Under the pieces are notes generated by a model that was not told the origin of the DNA, did no database searches, and saw nothing but the letters and a program-made list of their open reading frames with translations. Shown here piece by piece: positions 35,101-45,624 of a stretch of DNA of 64,000 nucleotides. Positions within the stretch are counted from its first letter, which is position 1, and the number at the start of each line of letters is the position of its first letter. Source of the DNA: Ciona intestinalis (taxonomy: Eukaryota; Chordata; Ascidiacea; Phlebobranchia; Cionidae); contig NC_020177.2 in the NCBI RefSeq assembly GCF_000224145.3, positions 3,397,622 to 3,461,621 on the forward strand. Direction: 5' to 3'. Both the position numbers and the translations under genes were made by a program.

Positions 35101-38100
35101 AAGTTCTATAAGTTACTATCTGACTTCTCGTCTGCTAGGCTGGATCCTGTAACTAAACTCAGAGTAATCTGAAGATATCGTTTTCAAAAGCTGCCTGGTA
35201 CATCTCCAAATCCGAGCACGCTAGCTCCCGCGTATGCAGGTTGTGCTAACTAACAGTTGAAGGCAGCACAGTCAGAGCTTCATCGCTTCCTTCCCATGAC
35301 TGCGCGTTGTGTCGTTGTCGACGCTTTTCCTTCCTTCCCGCCATCGACTGCCGAGCAGTTTCTAGCTACTGCGAGATATCGCGCTACCGTGCCTGTGTGC
35401 CCTCCACAAAGCTCGGATACTGACACGAAATCTCGGAAAATTTTCGGACGGAAGGAAAAAGTTGCCAGCGATGATACGACCATCCTTCCTTTTGAATAGA
35501 TTCTGTTGGCGCCTCTCTAAGCGCTTGAAAAAGTAAGCACCCTATACTTGTGCAATGCCTTACTATCACTGCCTACACTAACCGACTTAATGTTTTAGTT
35601 CAAAGATAAAAATCTCTGCACGGATTAGCAGAGAAAATAAATACAACAAGAGGAAGTATACGTTTTACCTGCCAAAATACAGACAGGCAAGTTAACAAAT
35701 TTGAAACATTAATAGTTACCACCTATGTACTTATACACCCACAACGTAAAATATGTATTTTGTTCGAACTGAGGAATTATGTTCAATAACCCAAGATCTA
35801 AATGCAATTTACATAAGTTTTTTGGGACGTTTACAAATTTGAATGCATTTTTAAAAACTCAGGTGTAAAATACGTGATCGGCATTATCTATATGTTAAGC
35901 TATAGCGGGCAGCACATGCAGGGTAACAGTGCGAGTACATGCAGATATCGTGTGTGTGCGCGCAAGCGTCCGCGCATCGATAAATAGAGAATATGTCACG
36001 TGGTTTCCGCCGTTTCCTTCCTGTCTTGGGTTCAGAAATCAAAATAGTACTTCCCGCTATGTGTTACGTCACAAATCGCGCTGCAACACAATCGCTACAG
36101 TCGCGATTACCTTAAGAGCGGGAATCACGAGATAACCGCAAAAAAATTTAGAATCAAAATAACTAATCTCCTATTTGTTACGTCTCAAATCGCTATAACA
36201 GCGGTCGCGGGTTACATTAACGAGGGGAAGTGACGAGAGAACCGCAAAAAGCAGCCAATCAAAATGGATCAGTACTCCTTAATGTGATCTAAAAGTGCCA
36301 CAAAAGTTTTAAAAATTACACAGGTTTTAAAAAAGTGCCCCTTTAACCACAGATAAAATTTGTGTATAGATAGAAATGCTCTAATGTGATCTAAATGTAC
36401 CACCATCCACAACGGCTGGTGCTAAGGTGTCTTTCCCACCCCACTAAATATTAGTTATAGTAGGGTTGGGAAGTTTGATCAAAGGTACCGCCAAAGTTTC
36501 GTAAAACGCTTCTGAAAAATATGTGCCTATAACCACTTACCACAACGGCTGGCCCGTGTCCTTTACAGTAGTCGCATTCACATACTGGAGGATGAACTTG
36601 TAAAATGCCTTTTGACATCAGTGTCTTTAGACTTTTTCCACAATGCCGGATGCTACGTTTCCAGTCCTTTGCCGTCTCACGTCCGCTGATAAATTGGAAT
36701 TCGTTTGGAGTAAGCCATTCGTCGTTAAAGAGAATAGATTGACCTGTCGAAACGAAACAAGTCTATATTTATTAAAGTTATAGTAGGATAGAGTAAGATG
36801 GTTCGTGTTTTTATTCTCTTTTATTGTTCCATTTAATAGTAAACAAGAAAAGCGAAACGTATAACCGCAGACTCACCACTATAAAGGAGAATTTTTAAAT
36901 GTTAAACACGTTATTACGAAATGTGGGATATAAAAACTAACAATATCCCATTTTACCCTACAGTACTATATATCCAAATATGTGTTTTTGTCACAGTTTT
37001 TTTTTATCGAAACTGGAATTAGAGTAGCTCAACAAGGACACCTAACGGTTATACAAAAACACGAAGTCATTTTCACGCTTCCCGTAATTATAAAGGTTTC
37101 TATTCTGTATAGGCAAGGTTTTTGAGGGGGCCTATGATTTGACTACATTTTTGTTTGCTGTATATTTAGTGGCAGAATTGTCTAAATATGTATGAGCACA
37201 ATATATGATTTTGGGGCAAGATATATCGCATATAGCTGAGTGGGGTAAAATACTCTATGTTCTCATTCTCTTTTCTCGATCCATTTGGTAAAAAACAAAA
37301 ATATTTTACAGATTTGAATAACCGTAGCGGCGCGACTATAAAATAGCGTTGTTAATTGTAAAAAAAACACTTTCAGGACACATGTGATTTAGGTAATACC
37401 GATACCCCGTCTCACTCCACAGTACTTTATGTCCAAATATGTGTTTTGTTAGGCTGGAACCAATAAGCATCGTTTATATGAGCGGAGTCATTTATAACAC
37501 AATACTCAAAGTCGATCATACCTTTGCTCCCCTGGCATAGCTTGGTGACGTATAACATGCCTTTGTTGCCACCACATTCCACTTCTATAACAGGTTCGTT
37601 AGTAGTGCTATGCTCCAGGCAAATTTCGACGCCAAGTCGAGACGGGTCGTCCGGTTTTTCGATCGTGTAGCGAGTTACAAAATGGTGGAGACTGGTAGAG
37701 GATTGATGGTTCTGCTGTAAGGTGTTCGATCGCCCGCTGTTGCCTGGTGGGCTCTCCAGAGAAGCTGGAAATCATTTTTTATGAGTTTTGAGCAAATTGT
37801 TGTAAAGTTTTTAAAATCGTAGTTTGAAGTATTTTTATGCATTTTTTTTTTGCAACAACTATATTTTAAACCATATTTCGATTTACCCGATTTTTTAAGG
37901 TGTCATTTTAGTTACGGAATTGCTAGAGATACGGTTCGCAATGTTTTGCTATTATAGCAGTCGAGTCTTTAAAATTGTAAAAGTTAGGGTAATTCAAGTT
38001 TTTTTGTGTATTCGATTTAACTATGGTTAAAATCCAGTTTGCTCATTTGCGCCAGCGGTGGCCAGTTTTAAAACCGTTTGCGCGGCAACTGTAACAACGA

Positions 38101-41100
38101 AAATACAAAGACAAAATAAAATAACCAAACTTAGAAAGAGACAAAATCGATCGCTTATAGCAACATACGGGCAAAATTCCTAGCCGTTTCATTGTTTTTA
38201 GCTTGCATTCGAGGAAGTAAAGTTTTCATTATTTATCAACGTCCATTGTTCTATCAAAACTGTGAACTTGATTTATGATATAGTTAGCGCTAAAACAACA
38301 GTGTAGTATTTTGCGTAATTCCCCTACTACGACCTAATGTATTCGCACACTGCAAAACGCAGACTAAAATACAATGTCAAAATAACGGTTTTGTAATAGA
38401 AAAACACCAAGTATTGTCACATTATGAGCTTATATTAAAATATCCTAATATGTCGTAAACACGAGGTTTCGGCTTTTGAGAGATGAACGAATGCAATAAA
38501 TACCGCTACGTTGGAATTTTGCTTTAAAGGATGATACAATTTCATTCTATAATGCAATATTTTGTCTTGTATAATTTTTTTGTAGTAACTAATTAATTCC
38601 GCATACATGCGCGCATGGATAAGCAGTATCGTTGGTGTGTTGCAGGTAATTTTCTGGCATTTGTTTGCCCTTTATAACATACGACGCTTTATAAATGAGT
38701 TTTTGTCAAAAACTGCCACAGAAAACGGAGACCGACTTAAAAAGTTGGATTGCAGCCACATTTCAGCAGTTCAAATCAAGGGAAACGTCGAAGACAAACG
38801 ACGTCGCTTACACATGATGAATAGAACAACCCAACAAACGTTTTAAGCATTTACCGAATGAACTTTAACGAGCAAATACAGATAATTAAAGGATTATCTT
38901 ACGTTTCCGATCCCTTCGATTCGGGTAACTTGCAAGCATGGGAAAATAAAATGACCCTTTACGAACGGGGCTTCCCCACGGTGCTGCACCCATGTCCCAG
39001 CGGTTACTCTCAAGGGGTTTCTGCCCACTGGAAATACCCTCTTGTGCGCCAACGTAGGAGCTAGGGTGAGCATATGAATACCAGTTACGTCCACTCCATA
39101 AACTCAAAGCACGTGCTTGCCAATCGAATAAACTCCCGTTTTCGAACGCCATTATGTTAAGCAGTGCATTAAACACCTATCAAATTGACTTCTACCAAAA
39201 AAATGTTTTTACTATTCGTTTGTTGCCTTTTTATACTGTACTAAAATAATAGTTTTACCTTGCTATTGCCCTATTCCATTTTATTAAACGAATAATTTTA
39301 CTCTCATTTATTCCCTTGTTCTACTGTACTTAAAAGGAGTCTTCGGTTACTGCCCTAATTCACTGCACTAAAATAGTAGTTTTTGCTTTTAGTATATTTT
39401 CCTATCAGGGGTAACATTCTTTACGGCGTGGCGCGCCATGGAACGTGTTACCCGTCCTCCTATCCCGTCGTATTTACTGCTAAAGCGATCGGAGCGTCCG
39501 CTGTTCACCGGGAACTGCAATACGTTGTTTAGCCGGGCCTTTTTTCGCGTATCGTCCATCAGTCTCGTCTGTCCGTGTCACGCGTCGTAGTCACGCCCGT
39601 CCGAACCGACGCGACATTTCGCTTCTCGATTTGACAGATCGGTTTGTTACGTCACACTTCCGGAGATGCGCGCGCACTTCATGCTGCAAGATGCGGCTTA
39701 GGAAAATGATTAATCTTCGGGGAATGGAAAAATTAAAATGCAAGCGCCAATGGAACAAAAACAGGTTACCGCACAAAGAAGAATTATAACCCATGTTTGT
39801 ATGTTTCGTAAACTGTATTACAACTGGGACAGAGTTTTAAAACCTACCCGGTTTCGGGCGCCTAAATTATCAACGCTAAAGTTAAATATGTTGCAGCAGT
39901 GGGCGAGATCGTGGCAACGCGCTTCTTAAAATAGTTGCTGTGACGAGGCTGTGTGTTTCGGGAGCGACCGCAGGTCAAAAGAAGACTGTCAGAACACGTG
40001 ACGACCGAAGCGGACACTTGCGTGCGAGCCGCAATCGCCGTTGCCGCCAAAAGCGATTAGTCACCTGTCGATCACGTCACGAATATATAGTCACGTGGTG
40101 GATCGCAAAAGCAAAACATTTTCACCAGAAAGGGGCATGGTACGCCTAGGATACCACAGGACGTCGTGCAATGCGAAAATACACGATATGATTATTCACA
40201 GACGGGTCTCACATGCAATATCCATGTTCATGTTACAATAAAATTCGATCCTGTACAGCGTCAGCCCTGAGTCGGTTTTAAGATTGTCTTAAACTTTTTA
40301 CTTTACCTAACGGTGGTATATATTCTTTGTCGGAATAACCAGAATTTCCGTGTACGTAACCACCTAATCTAGTCTTGAAATCGCGTGGCCTTGCACCATA
40401 AGTAAGTAACTTCATAGTAAAACTAACAAAACTCCAGTCGAACAAATAATGTACTATATAGTAGGATGGGGGAAGATGGGAGACCTTTGGCACATAATAT
40501 TCAAATACCATAATCATATTTTAAACGATTACCAACAGTCTATGGGAGTCGTGAGGATACGGTTTTATATTTCTTTGATTTTTCTTTGTTTACTATTTAA
40601 TGGCTAAATAAAATAGAATGAAAAGGTGTCCCGTCTTCCCCATCCTACAGTATAGATAAAAAGTTCGTATAAAATGACATCATCAGTCTCGTTTATTGAA
40701 ATAGAGTTATAAAAATAAAAGGGTTGTGGAAAGTGTTTTTACTGAATCTGTTCGCTTTTGCTTCCGAATAAATTTGGCGTCACCGGGCGAAGTGCGGCTA
40801 CAAGGTCCAGGCTAGTCACGAACGGCGCCGAGCCGACAATCAGTACTTGCGCTTTTGGCGGCACCAGCTAAAAATAGCGAATGACGACGAGCGGGGGTAA
40901 ATAGCGATGGAAGTCGAAATTATGCTCACGGAAACCGTTACAAACGATGTGCGGAACAGGGCAGTAAAATTATGTTATTATTGAAAGGTTTATATTAGTG
41001 TATAGTAATGTAATGTAAGATAGATAGCGTTGGCACTAAATATTCCATATTTCCTAATCGTGGTTTCAACAATTAACCAACGCTCTTTTAGAGTCGTGAG

Positions 41101-44100
41101 GATACGGTTATATAATTCTTTAAATTCTCTGTTTACCACCAAATGTGACGATAAAATACAATGAAAACATGGACTGTCTTAAACCAACCTCTATTGACTT
41201 ATTACAAAACGTGTCATTACTTAGAAATCTACAGTATAGAATCGCGGGTATATATACCTTAATTATATAAACTTGGACGTATATAGTGCGTAATGTTTGT
41301 TAAATAAATTGAAGCTGTTAAATTGGAAAACATTTTTTAACGTGTCTGTAGGCGTAGGACGCAGGTTATATTACTGTCTTTTCAGCGCAGGGGGGAATTT
41401 GTAAGCCTAAGCTTAATAGGCCAATGACTTATTACATAAATAGACTAAACAGACTTTCCAGCGCAACGAAAACCTTGTCCACGTATAACTTGATTTACTA
41501 ACAGACATTGTTGTCACGTTTAGGGTAGTTAAGTTATGTTTTCACTGTTAATTTAACAAAGCCAAGCGCTCTAGTTCAGAGTATAATCTAGCTTACCTAC
41601 GCCACCTTACGACCGGTATTTTTGGTATTAGAAATCTTATGTGGCAGTCAAATGACGTGTAAATTTTTTAATTAGGGGTAATATCAATACTTAATTTTTA
41701 ACCAATATACAAACAGTGGTTACTAATGGGTTGTAGAAATAGTCAGCAATACAAAAAAATAATCATCCGCAAAGTTACATATACGTGGTGTCTCGTACGC
41801 GGGCACGAGGTGTGTAAAATAAAACAACTGTCGTTTCCCGGCCAAGCGAAATAAAAACAAGTTCCATTCATTCATTCATTCATTCATTCATTTAAATAAA
41901 AAATAACCTACCGTGAAATGGATTCTGCATCGTCTTGCCCGTATGAGGTCTACATACGACCATGCTTGCGGAATCATTATGACGTAACTGATCAGCAAAA
42001 GTGTCGGGAGATAATTCCGCTGGTGGGCGTGCCATACCCAACGGCGATCGGTAAGCAGCGCTCAGGAAGTTGCTATCTCCACCTAGCGATCGAAGATCCC
42101 TACCCATAAGGGCGTCAGGTGTTGCTCCGAAATAGCTGAAAACATGTTTTACTTTAGCACTCTGTTTTACAAATTACAGCAACTTCGCGCAAAACTGCTG
42201 CATAGTACAGTGTGGTAAAATGGAACACCGTTAGCACTTAAACCCTACATTTCCCGTTCTTATTATAAGCAATTAACAACGCTCTCTTAGAGTCGTGGGG
42301 CAACGGTTATACAATTCTGTAAGTATTACCTGTTTACTACCAAATGAGACGGGAAAATAGAAAAAAAAATCATGCTCCATTTCACTTTTAATACTATATA
42401 TGTTGTTTCTTACCCAGCAGTGTTAAACGACGACATGAGTTTATCTGCTAAAGGAAGATCCATCGGTTCCTGTTTTACGTTGAAGAAAGCACGCGTTGCC
42501 AGCAAATTTAAACTGAAATTAAAAACAGAATATTAATTATCAACATTAAAAAATATGTTATAACCTAGAATCAATTTTTTAGAGTGAGGAAAATAGAAAA
42601 TACTTTAAAATGATTGTAATGCTATGTATTTTGAACCGATGTTCGTTTGACTTTGTGCATTTGTACTGTCAAAAGTGACCATGTAACTGGTGGTATATAG
42701 TACTGTGGGGTAAGATGGATAAGATGGATACCATATAAATTTCCATATTTCCCAATCGTGTTTTTAACAATAAACAACGTTCTTTTCGTAAGAATATGGT
42801 TATATAATTCTGTAAATATTTTTACTACCAAATGGGAGGATAAAAGTGAATAAAACATAGGCCATTTCACCCCGCCAACCCGTTATATAACATACGGTGC
42901 GAATGATGCAATTTTATGTTTAAGGTGACAACTAGTTTGACCTGCTAGGTTTACCCAACAAAATCCAAGTATATTGGCCAATGTACTATATTACCCGCTT
43001 TGCTAATTAGCGCATATACGCACTGCAGCACTTTGGATAAACTGCATGAATCATCGTTTATTTACTCGCGCGGATGCTTGTCGCCGCCTGCCTATGTCAC
43101 AATACAGCGACGATTCACTGCTGCCTGTAGTTCCGCGTGTGTGTAAGCGGCAACGCGTCGTGACGTCATTTTGGCCTGGTCAAAGGATTGCACTCGCACG
43201 CTGCTTGGCTATAACGCAGTGGGGGCGTCGGTGGCAAAGCGCTGACGTCATTTCCGGAGCGACATCGCGTCGGATGGCGAGAGCGGAGAGAAAACAGTAA
43301 ACAAACTGCGACGAATGGTGTACGAAGTAAACTGCTCGGCGTTTTGCAAACGACCAACGTATTGGATTTAACCACATGTAAACAAATGAATAAAACAAAT
43401 ACTCAATGTTAAAGCGGGCGATATTAAATTTGGACAGAGATACCCATTCACCAGTAACTGTACAAAACTGTACCTAAGGAAAATCCAAGCCTTAGGGTGT
43501 ACCATTTTTAGCTGTAAGATTTTCAATAAGATACGGACCAAATGACCGAACCTAGTTGCTAAACTTATGTACACAACAACACAGGGTACCTGGAATAAAA
43601 CCTTACTGCTGCCTCATTTGCGGCAGAGGCCAGAGCTTGTTGTTCAATAAACGAAGCTGCCGAATCTTTCGTCGAGCTGTTTTCCGCAGGGTGTCGCTGG
43701 AAATCTTCTGCTTGGTTTTCCGAGTTTAAACTTGCTGTTTGTGGGACTTTCGTCCCGTTTTCCAAAGTATCATTTACTCTTTCCTGCAAGTTTTCATCTT
43801 TTAAAACAACAGCAGTCTCCGAAGTATTAGACTCGTTCGTATCGGTGTTTCCTTTCCCGGTTTCAATTGTATCTTCATGCACTTTCCCAGCTGTTTTGAT
43901 CTCGTTTTGTGCATCACTGTTTTCAGGAGCCGCGCCTTTGTCTGTGACTTCGTTTTCGTTTATCGACGTTTCACTTGACTTTGAACCAACAACACTTGTA
44001 GCTTCTGAAGTTTCGACTGCAGTTTCTGTCGTGTTTTCATTCCAGACTTGGGTTTTCAGGGCTTCCAAAGATTTCCGCTTTGCAGCCCGCTTTCTATATT

Positions 44101-44110
44101 CTCGTTTCAT
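28851..44110 (-). CDS. SAMD11: SAMD11 orthologue: SAND plus SAM domain nuclear regulator
   Basis: Related to SAMD11/SAMD7, which in vertebrates join PRC1-type Polycomb complexes (known in photoreceptors). Fourteen exons join in phase to about 1141 aa: 43590-44110 (ATG), 42414-42512, 41912-42135, 37522-37764, 36541-36743, 34298-34473, 33364-33538, 32308-32350, 31862-31997, 31191-31640, 30745-31092, 30121-30282, 29475-29790, 28851-29180. Human-like SAND signature: VIEVECGGNKGMLYVTKLCQ, WLTPNEFQFISGRETAKDWK, LMSKGILQVHPPVCECDYC. Human-like SAM signature: VDGVCEMLEEIGCGEYQEVF, HHLVEMMGLKLGHALKI. The middle (about 550 aa) is low-complexity, rich in Ser, Asn, Pro and Arg. Human long SAMD11 is about 844 aa. 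The first exon is the least certain part. Confidence 0.93.
29270..29385 (+). repeat. SINE fragment, forward
   Basis: AAAGTGGTTAACGTGTCTGC, CTTGGGCAAGACCCTTAACG and GCAATTGCTCTAACCCAAT. Confidence 0.65.
29475..29790 (-). CDS. SAMD11: SAMD11 exon: start of SAM domain
   Basis: A Ser/Cys-rich stretch, then MAELSVDGVCEMLEEIGCGE YQE, which begins the SAM domain (human TVDDVCSFVGGLSGCGEY). Phase 0 out. Confidence 0.93.
29868..30060 (-). repeat. MITE copy
   Basis: TAGTAGGTTGGGTAAGATGG to CATCCATCTTCCCCAAACAT. Confidence 0.78.
30121..30282 (-). CDS. SAMD11: SAMD11 exon
   Basis: SDSSPPQFSTGSATSNAGKC, VYSDDEVARTSDLNRRLSSS. Confidence 0.84.
30370..30525 (-). repeat. SINE fragment
   Basis: ACGATAGTCGTTATAATACG and CCACTGGGTTGGAGCAATTG, AGGTGTTTTGCCCAAGGATA. 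Confidence 0.65.
30552..30702 (-). repeat. MITE copy, shortened
   Basis: TAGTAGTGTGGGGTAAAACA to CATATTAACCCACACTACTA. Confidence 0.72.
30745..31092 (-). CDS. SAMD11: SAMD11 exon: His/Pro/Ser/Arg-rich segment
   Basis: VTVLHHRPNSYSPHRSNPSH, SRHSPDGRGARTPRRE and SLTYSNKKASRG. Acceptor TTTTTCAG, donor GTAAGT. Confidence 0.85.
31191..31640 (-). CDS. SAMD11: SAMD11 exon: large low-complexity segment
   Basis: 150 codons, SKKENDVIFDPRRIGSNDHN through FAEYALFDAMKRAVAS to NGGLFDAP; rich in Ser, Asn, Pro and Arg. Confidence 0.85.
31745..31845 (-). repeat. SINE fragment
   Basis: AGTGACCACTGGGTTGTAGC and TTAAGTGTCTTGCACAAAGA. Confidence 0.62.
31862..31997 (-). CDS. SAMD11: SAMD11 exon
   Basis: DAFPVPNGRDNEHNVRDKDR and SSAEPLCLASHGSSKKEK. 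Donor GTATGT. Confidence 0.8.
32103..32293 (+). repeat. MITE copy, diverged
   Basis: TAGTCTAACGAGGGGTAAGA to CACTTTTCCCGAATCTACTA. Confidence 0.62.
32308..32350 (-). CDS. SAMD11: SAMD11 small exon (43 nt)
   Basis: SESPPMKRRHSDDDG; human has a similar MKRRVH. Acceptor TTTTTTACAG, donor GTAAGT. Confidence 0.82.
33364..33538 (-). CDS. SAMD11: SAMD11 exon
   Basis: LNSIISQLHNKKAICGNDVT then SLDLSVRCSSSTSP and ERKRQHRPSNSQ. Acceptor TAAACAG, donor GTATCA; phase agrees on both sides. Confidence 0.82.
33556..33750 (-). repeat. MITE copy (left of adjacent pair)
   Basis: TAGTAGTGTGGGGGGAGATG to CATCTTCCCCCATCTCACTA. Confidence 0.86.
33755..33928 (-). repeat. MITE copy (right of adjacent pair), broken end
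   Basis: ATTGGGGTGGGGGAGGATGT to CGATATCCCATCTG; the second terminal repeat is cut short. Confidence 0.72.
34085..34320 (-). repeat. SINE copy, partial
   Basis: GACAGTTATTACAAACGTTT, CACTTCGTGCCCGCTTACGA and GGCCATTGGGCTGGAGCAAA in the usual order. Confidence 0.65.
34298..34473 (-). CDS. SAMD11: SAMD11 exon: basic/Ser-rich linker
   Basis: QEKPGKKRPVGSGSADIVRR and NSMSENTAASTGSSTPSSTD. Tandem CAGCAG at the acceptor allows a one-residue (Q) splice choice. Confidence 0.82.
34474..36540 (-). other. SAMD11 intron 5
   Basis: 2.1 kb. It holds an ETS-type motif cluster (35286-35490), MITE end fragments near 36427-36475, and otherwise nothing recognised. Confidence 0.5.
35286..35490. promoter_or_regulatory. 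Cluster of TTCCTTCC / GGAAGGAA motifs
   Basis: CTTCCTTCC at 35286, TTCCTTCCTTCCC at about 35328, GGAAGGAAAAA at 35450 and CCTTCCTT at 35483 in a locally GC-rich intronic patch. These are ETS-core type sites; function is inferred. Confidence 0.3.
36541..36743 (-). CDS. SAMD11: SAMD11 exon: SAND DNA-binding core
   Basis: Encodes EWLTPNEFQFISGRETAKDW and KRSIRHCGKSLKTLMSKGIL, with the KDWKR motif that contacts DNA in SAND proteins, then VHPPVCECDYC. Near-identical to human over this stretch. Confidence 0.96.
36781..36971 (-). repeat. MITE copy
   Basis: TAGTAGGATAGAGTAAGATG to CATTTTACCCTACAGTACTA. Confidence 0.78.
37231..37430 (-). repeat. MITE copy, diverged
   Basis: TAGCTGAGTGGGGTAAAATA to CGTCTCACTCCACAGTACTT. 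Confidence 0.7.
37522..37764 (-). CDS. SAMD11: SAMD11 exon: first half of SAND domain
   Basis: Ends VIEVECGGNKGMLYVTKLCQ then GSKG; human has CIEVECGANRALLYVRKLCQ. Acceptor TTTCCAG, donor GTATGA. Confidence 0.93.
38903..39084 (-). CDS. SAMD11: Candidate optional SAMD11 exon
   Basis: An open frame with GSPVRKGSFYFPMLASYPN ends at donor AAAC|GTAAGA in phase 1, compatible with the SAND exon. The 5' boundary is unclear, and skipping it also keeps the frame. Confidence 0.28.
40307..40363 (-). CDS. SAMD11: Candidate optional SAMD11 exon (57 nt)
   Basis: GYVHGNSGYSDKEYIPPL with donor TTAG|GTAAAG and phase 1 on both sides, so it could be included without a frame change. The acceptor has a poor pyrimidine tract. 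Confidence 0.3.
   Translation of the reverse strand: MVTYTEILVIPTKNIYHR
40459..40654 (+). repeat. MITE copy
   Basis: TAGTAGGATGGGGGAAGATG to CCGTCTTCCCCATCCTACAG. Confidence 0.86.
41002..41192 (+). repeat. MITE copy, diverged
   Basis: TAGTAATGTAATGTAAGATA, AACAATTAACCAACGCTCTT core, end CTGTCTTAAACCAACCTCTA. Confidence 0.68.
41690..41895 (-). repeat. SINE pieces and (TTCA)n
   Basis: GTGGTTACTAATGGGTTG then an inverted head piece (CGTACGCGGGCACGAGGTGT) and six or more TTCA units at about 41867-41891. Confidence 0.6.
41912..42135 (-). CDS. SAMD11: SAMD11 exon 3
   Basis: AGYFGATPDALMGRDLRSLG through to MQNPFHG; acceptor TTTTCAG, donor GTAGGT, phase 1 out. Low similarity to human, but the position fits. 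Confidence 0.75.
42203..42398 (+). repeat. MITE copy
   Basis: TAGTACAGTGTGGTAAAATG to CATTTCACTTTTAATACTAT. Confidence 0.75.
42414..42512 (-). CDS. SAMD11: SAMD11 exon 2
   Basis: Encodes FFNVKQEPMDLPLADKLMSS. VKQEP matches the human start region (VKKEFPG) and is a SUMO-type site. Confidence 0.75.
42698..42887 (+). repeat. MITE copy
   Basis: TAGTACTGTGGGGTAAGATG; GATAAGATG is duplicated near the left end. Confidence 0.74.
43050..43300. promoter_or_regulatory. GC-rich patch with two CREs and an ETS site (possible internal promoter)
   Basis: TGACGTCA at 43161-43168 and 43243-43250; the second is followed directly by TTTCCGGA. It lies in the first SAMD11 intron, about 540-850 bp upstream of exon 2, whose frame has an internal ATG (MDLPLADK). 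Human SAMD11 is reported to use several promoters. The inference here is weak. Confidence 0.35.
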
Positions 44111-44147
44111 CGCGTCTTGAACTTTTTGAATCCTAGATTTTGTGAAA
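43590..44147 (-). CDS. SAMD11: SAMD11 exon 1: Lys/Arg then Glu/Thr/Ser-rich N-terminus
   Basis: Opens after TTTTTAG (44148-44149); first ATG in frame at 44108-44110, with an in-frame stop just upstream of the acceptor. Encodes MKREYRKRAAKRKSLEALK, then a long Glu/Thr/Ser-rich segment, ending AAVRFYS. The donor CCAG|GTACCC keeps phase with the next exon; an alternative GCA|GTAAGG donor would not. Human SAMD11 has no matching segment, so attribution rests on phase, strand and proximity. Confidence 0.6.
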
Positions 44148-45624
44148 CTAAAAAGCTATCAACACGCGCTGTTGATACGCAAGTACCTAAAGACTGATGG
44201 TGCTTCGAACTAAATTGGTTCTGCTTTAGAACTTAAGAAGGATTTAGTTAAATACAAATAAAACTCTTTTTCAAATCAACTCGTTTCTAAACTATGGGAA
44301 CAACAACACATTTCGGTGTGTCAAACTTTATAAAATATTTCACTTTCTGCCTTCCTGGATTTCAGGGCGTAATGGAAACTGCTTTGATGCGAATCGTAAG
44401 ACAGACAGTCGTTTACATTGTACACACGCCTGGCTTTAGATTTAAAACACTATCTTGCAACGAACGGCCATGTGCCAAAACACTGCTGCCGCTTTTGCTG
44501 CTATACTCGTCGTGAGTATCTCGTCAGATCTCATTACTTACGTCACTTCCTGTTACCACTACGTGCCTTTCTGTGCGGCTGGCGGACAATCGAGTGAGTG
44601 ACTGGCCTTTCGTTTCTTGAGCTTGCGTTGGCTCGCGTACAACTAAGGCAGCCACGAACGAAAGCGCCGACCCTCTGGTGCAAGCGGCGCGTCTACGCTT
44701 TCCTAGCAGGCTCGACTCCGCGACCGGAACGGCGTCGACGCGCGCTGCTTATACACGCGGGAGCGCGTGTGTGTGCGCGCGGAGTGCTCGTACTTCGTCC
44801 CACGGATTTATCGTTAAAACATGGCACAACCCACTATATGGTGCGAACGAACTCCGTCATAACACGATGATGTAACTGTTGACTAATAATTGGAGTTATC
44901 AAGGTATAATAGGCATTTAAATTCCTTGTTTATTTTGCCGCCAATACCAGTGCACGCTTTGTCAGTATATATTTCGTGACATCCCCGCACTTTTGACTGT
45001 GGATGAGAACTATAGCGTTTGTGAGTCACCCAAGTTGCTGCAGCGTTCCATTTTAGCAAATGAATCACAACTATATAGTTGTAGTTGGTTTAACAACAGT
45101 ACATATCGGTGTAGGGGCAACGTTTTCAATGGGTACATCATACCAACAGCGGGTACAAAGTCGAAGAAAACTCAACACCTAAAAATGCGCAAAGACATTG
45201 CTTCTTTTAAACGAAATTTTGACTTTTTTAAAAAAAATTGTAAAATCAATTTATTTTGCAATTCTGCAAATACCAACGCTTTTAAATAGACCAGCGACGA
45301 ATTATACCGGGAGCTAATTCCTCGTGGGCGGCAGCGGGGCAGGTGCGTCGATCGAAGCTGGCAGCGTACGACGAGCTGAATAAAGCTGGATATCGATCGG
45401 CGACGAATCCGCTGCCTTGCCGACTGCTAATTACGAGTATTGGTTTTTGACTTTGGGCAGAAGCATCTGCGACAATGCGGCGGATTATAATACCAACATC
45501 AGAGAAAAGCCTCGTCGGCTTAACACTATGACTTACGCGACTAAATATATCTGCAGAACATTGATTTCCTCATGTCTGTCCGATTTGTTGTAAAAACCAT
45601 ATTACGTGTCTGTTTTATTTAATA

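Larger units (their letters stand above)
37765..41911 (-). other. SAMD11 intron 3 (4.1 kb)
   Basis: Contains two weak candidate optional exons, two MITEs, and a GC-rich patch at 39420-39700 with TTACGTCA and CTTCCGG sites. The remainder shows no coding signal I can support. Confidence 0.5.

Noticed and set aside
44345..44400. Plus-strand 30-nt exon-like segment (TTTCAG before, GTAAGA after)
   Set aside because: Good splice-like ends but no neighbouring plus-strand exon or transcript context.
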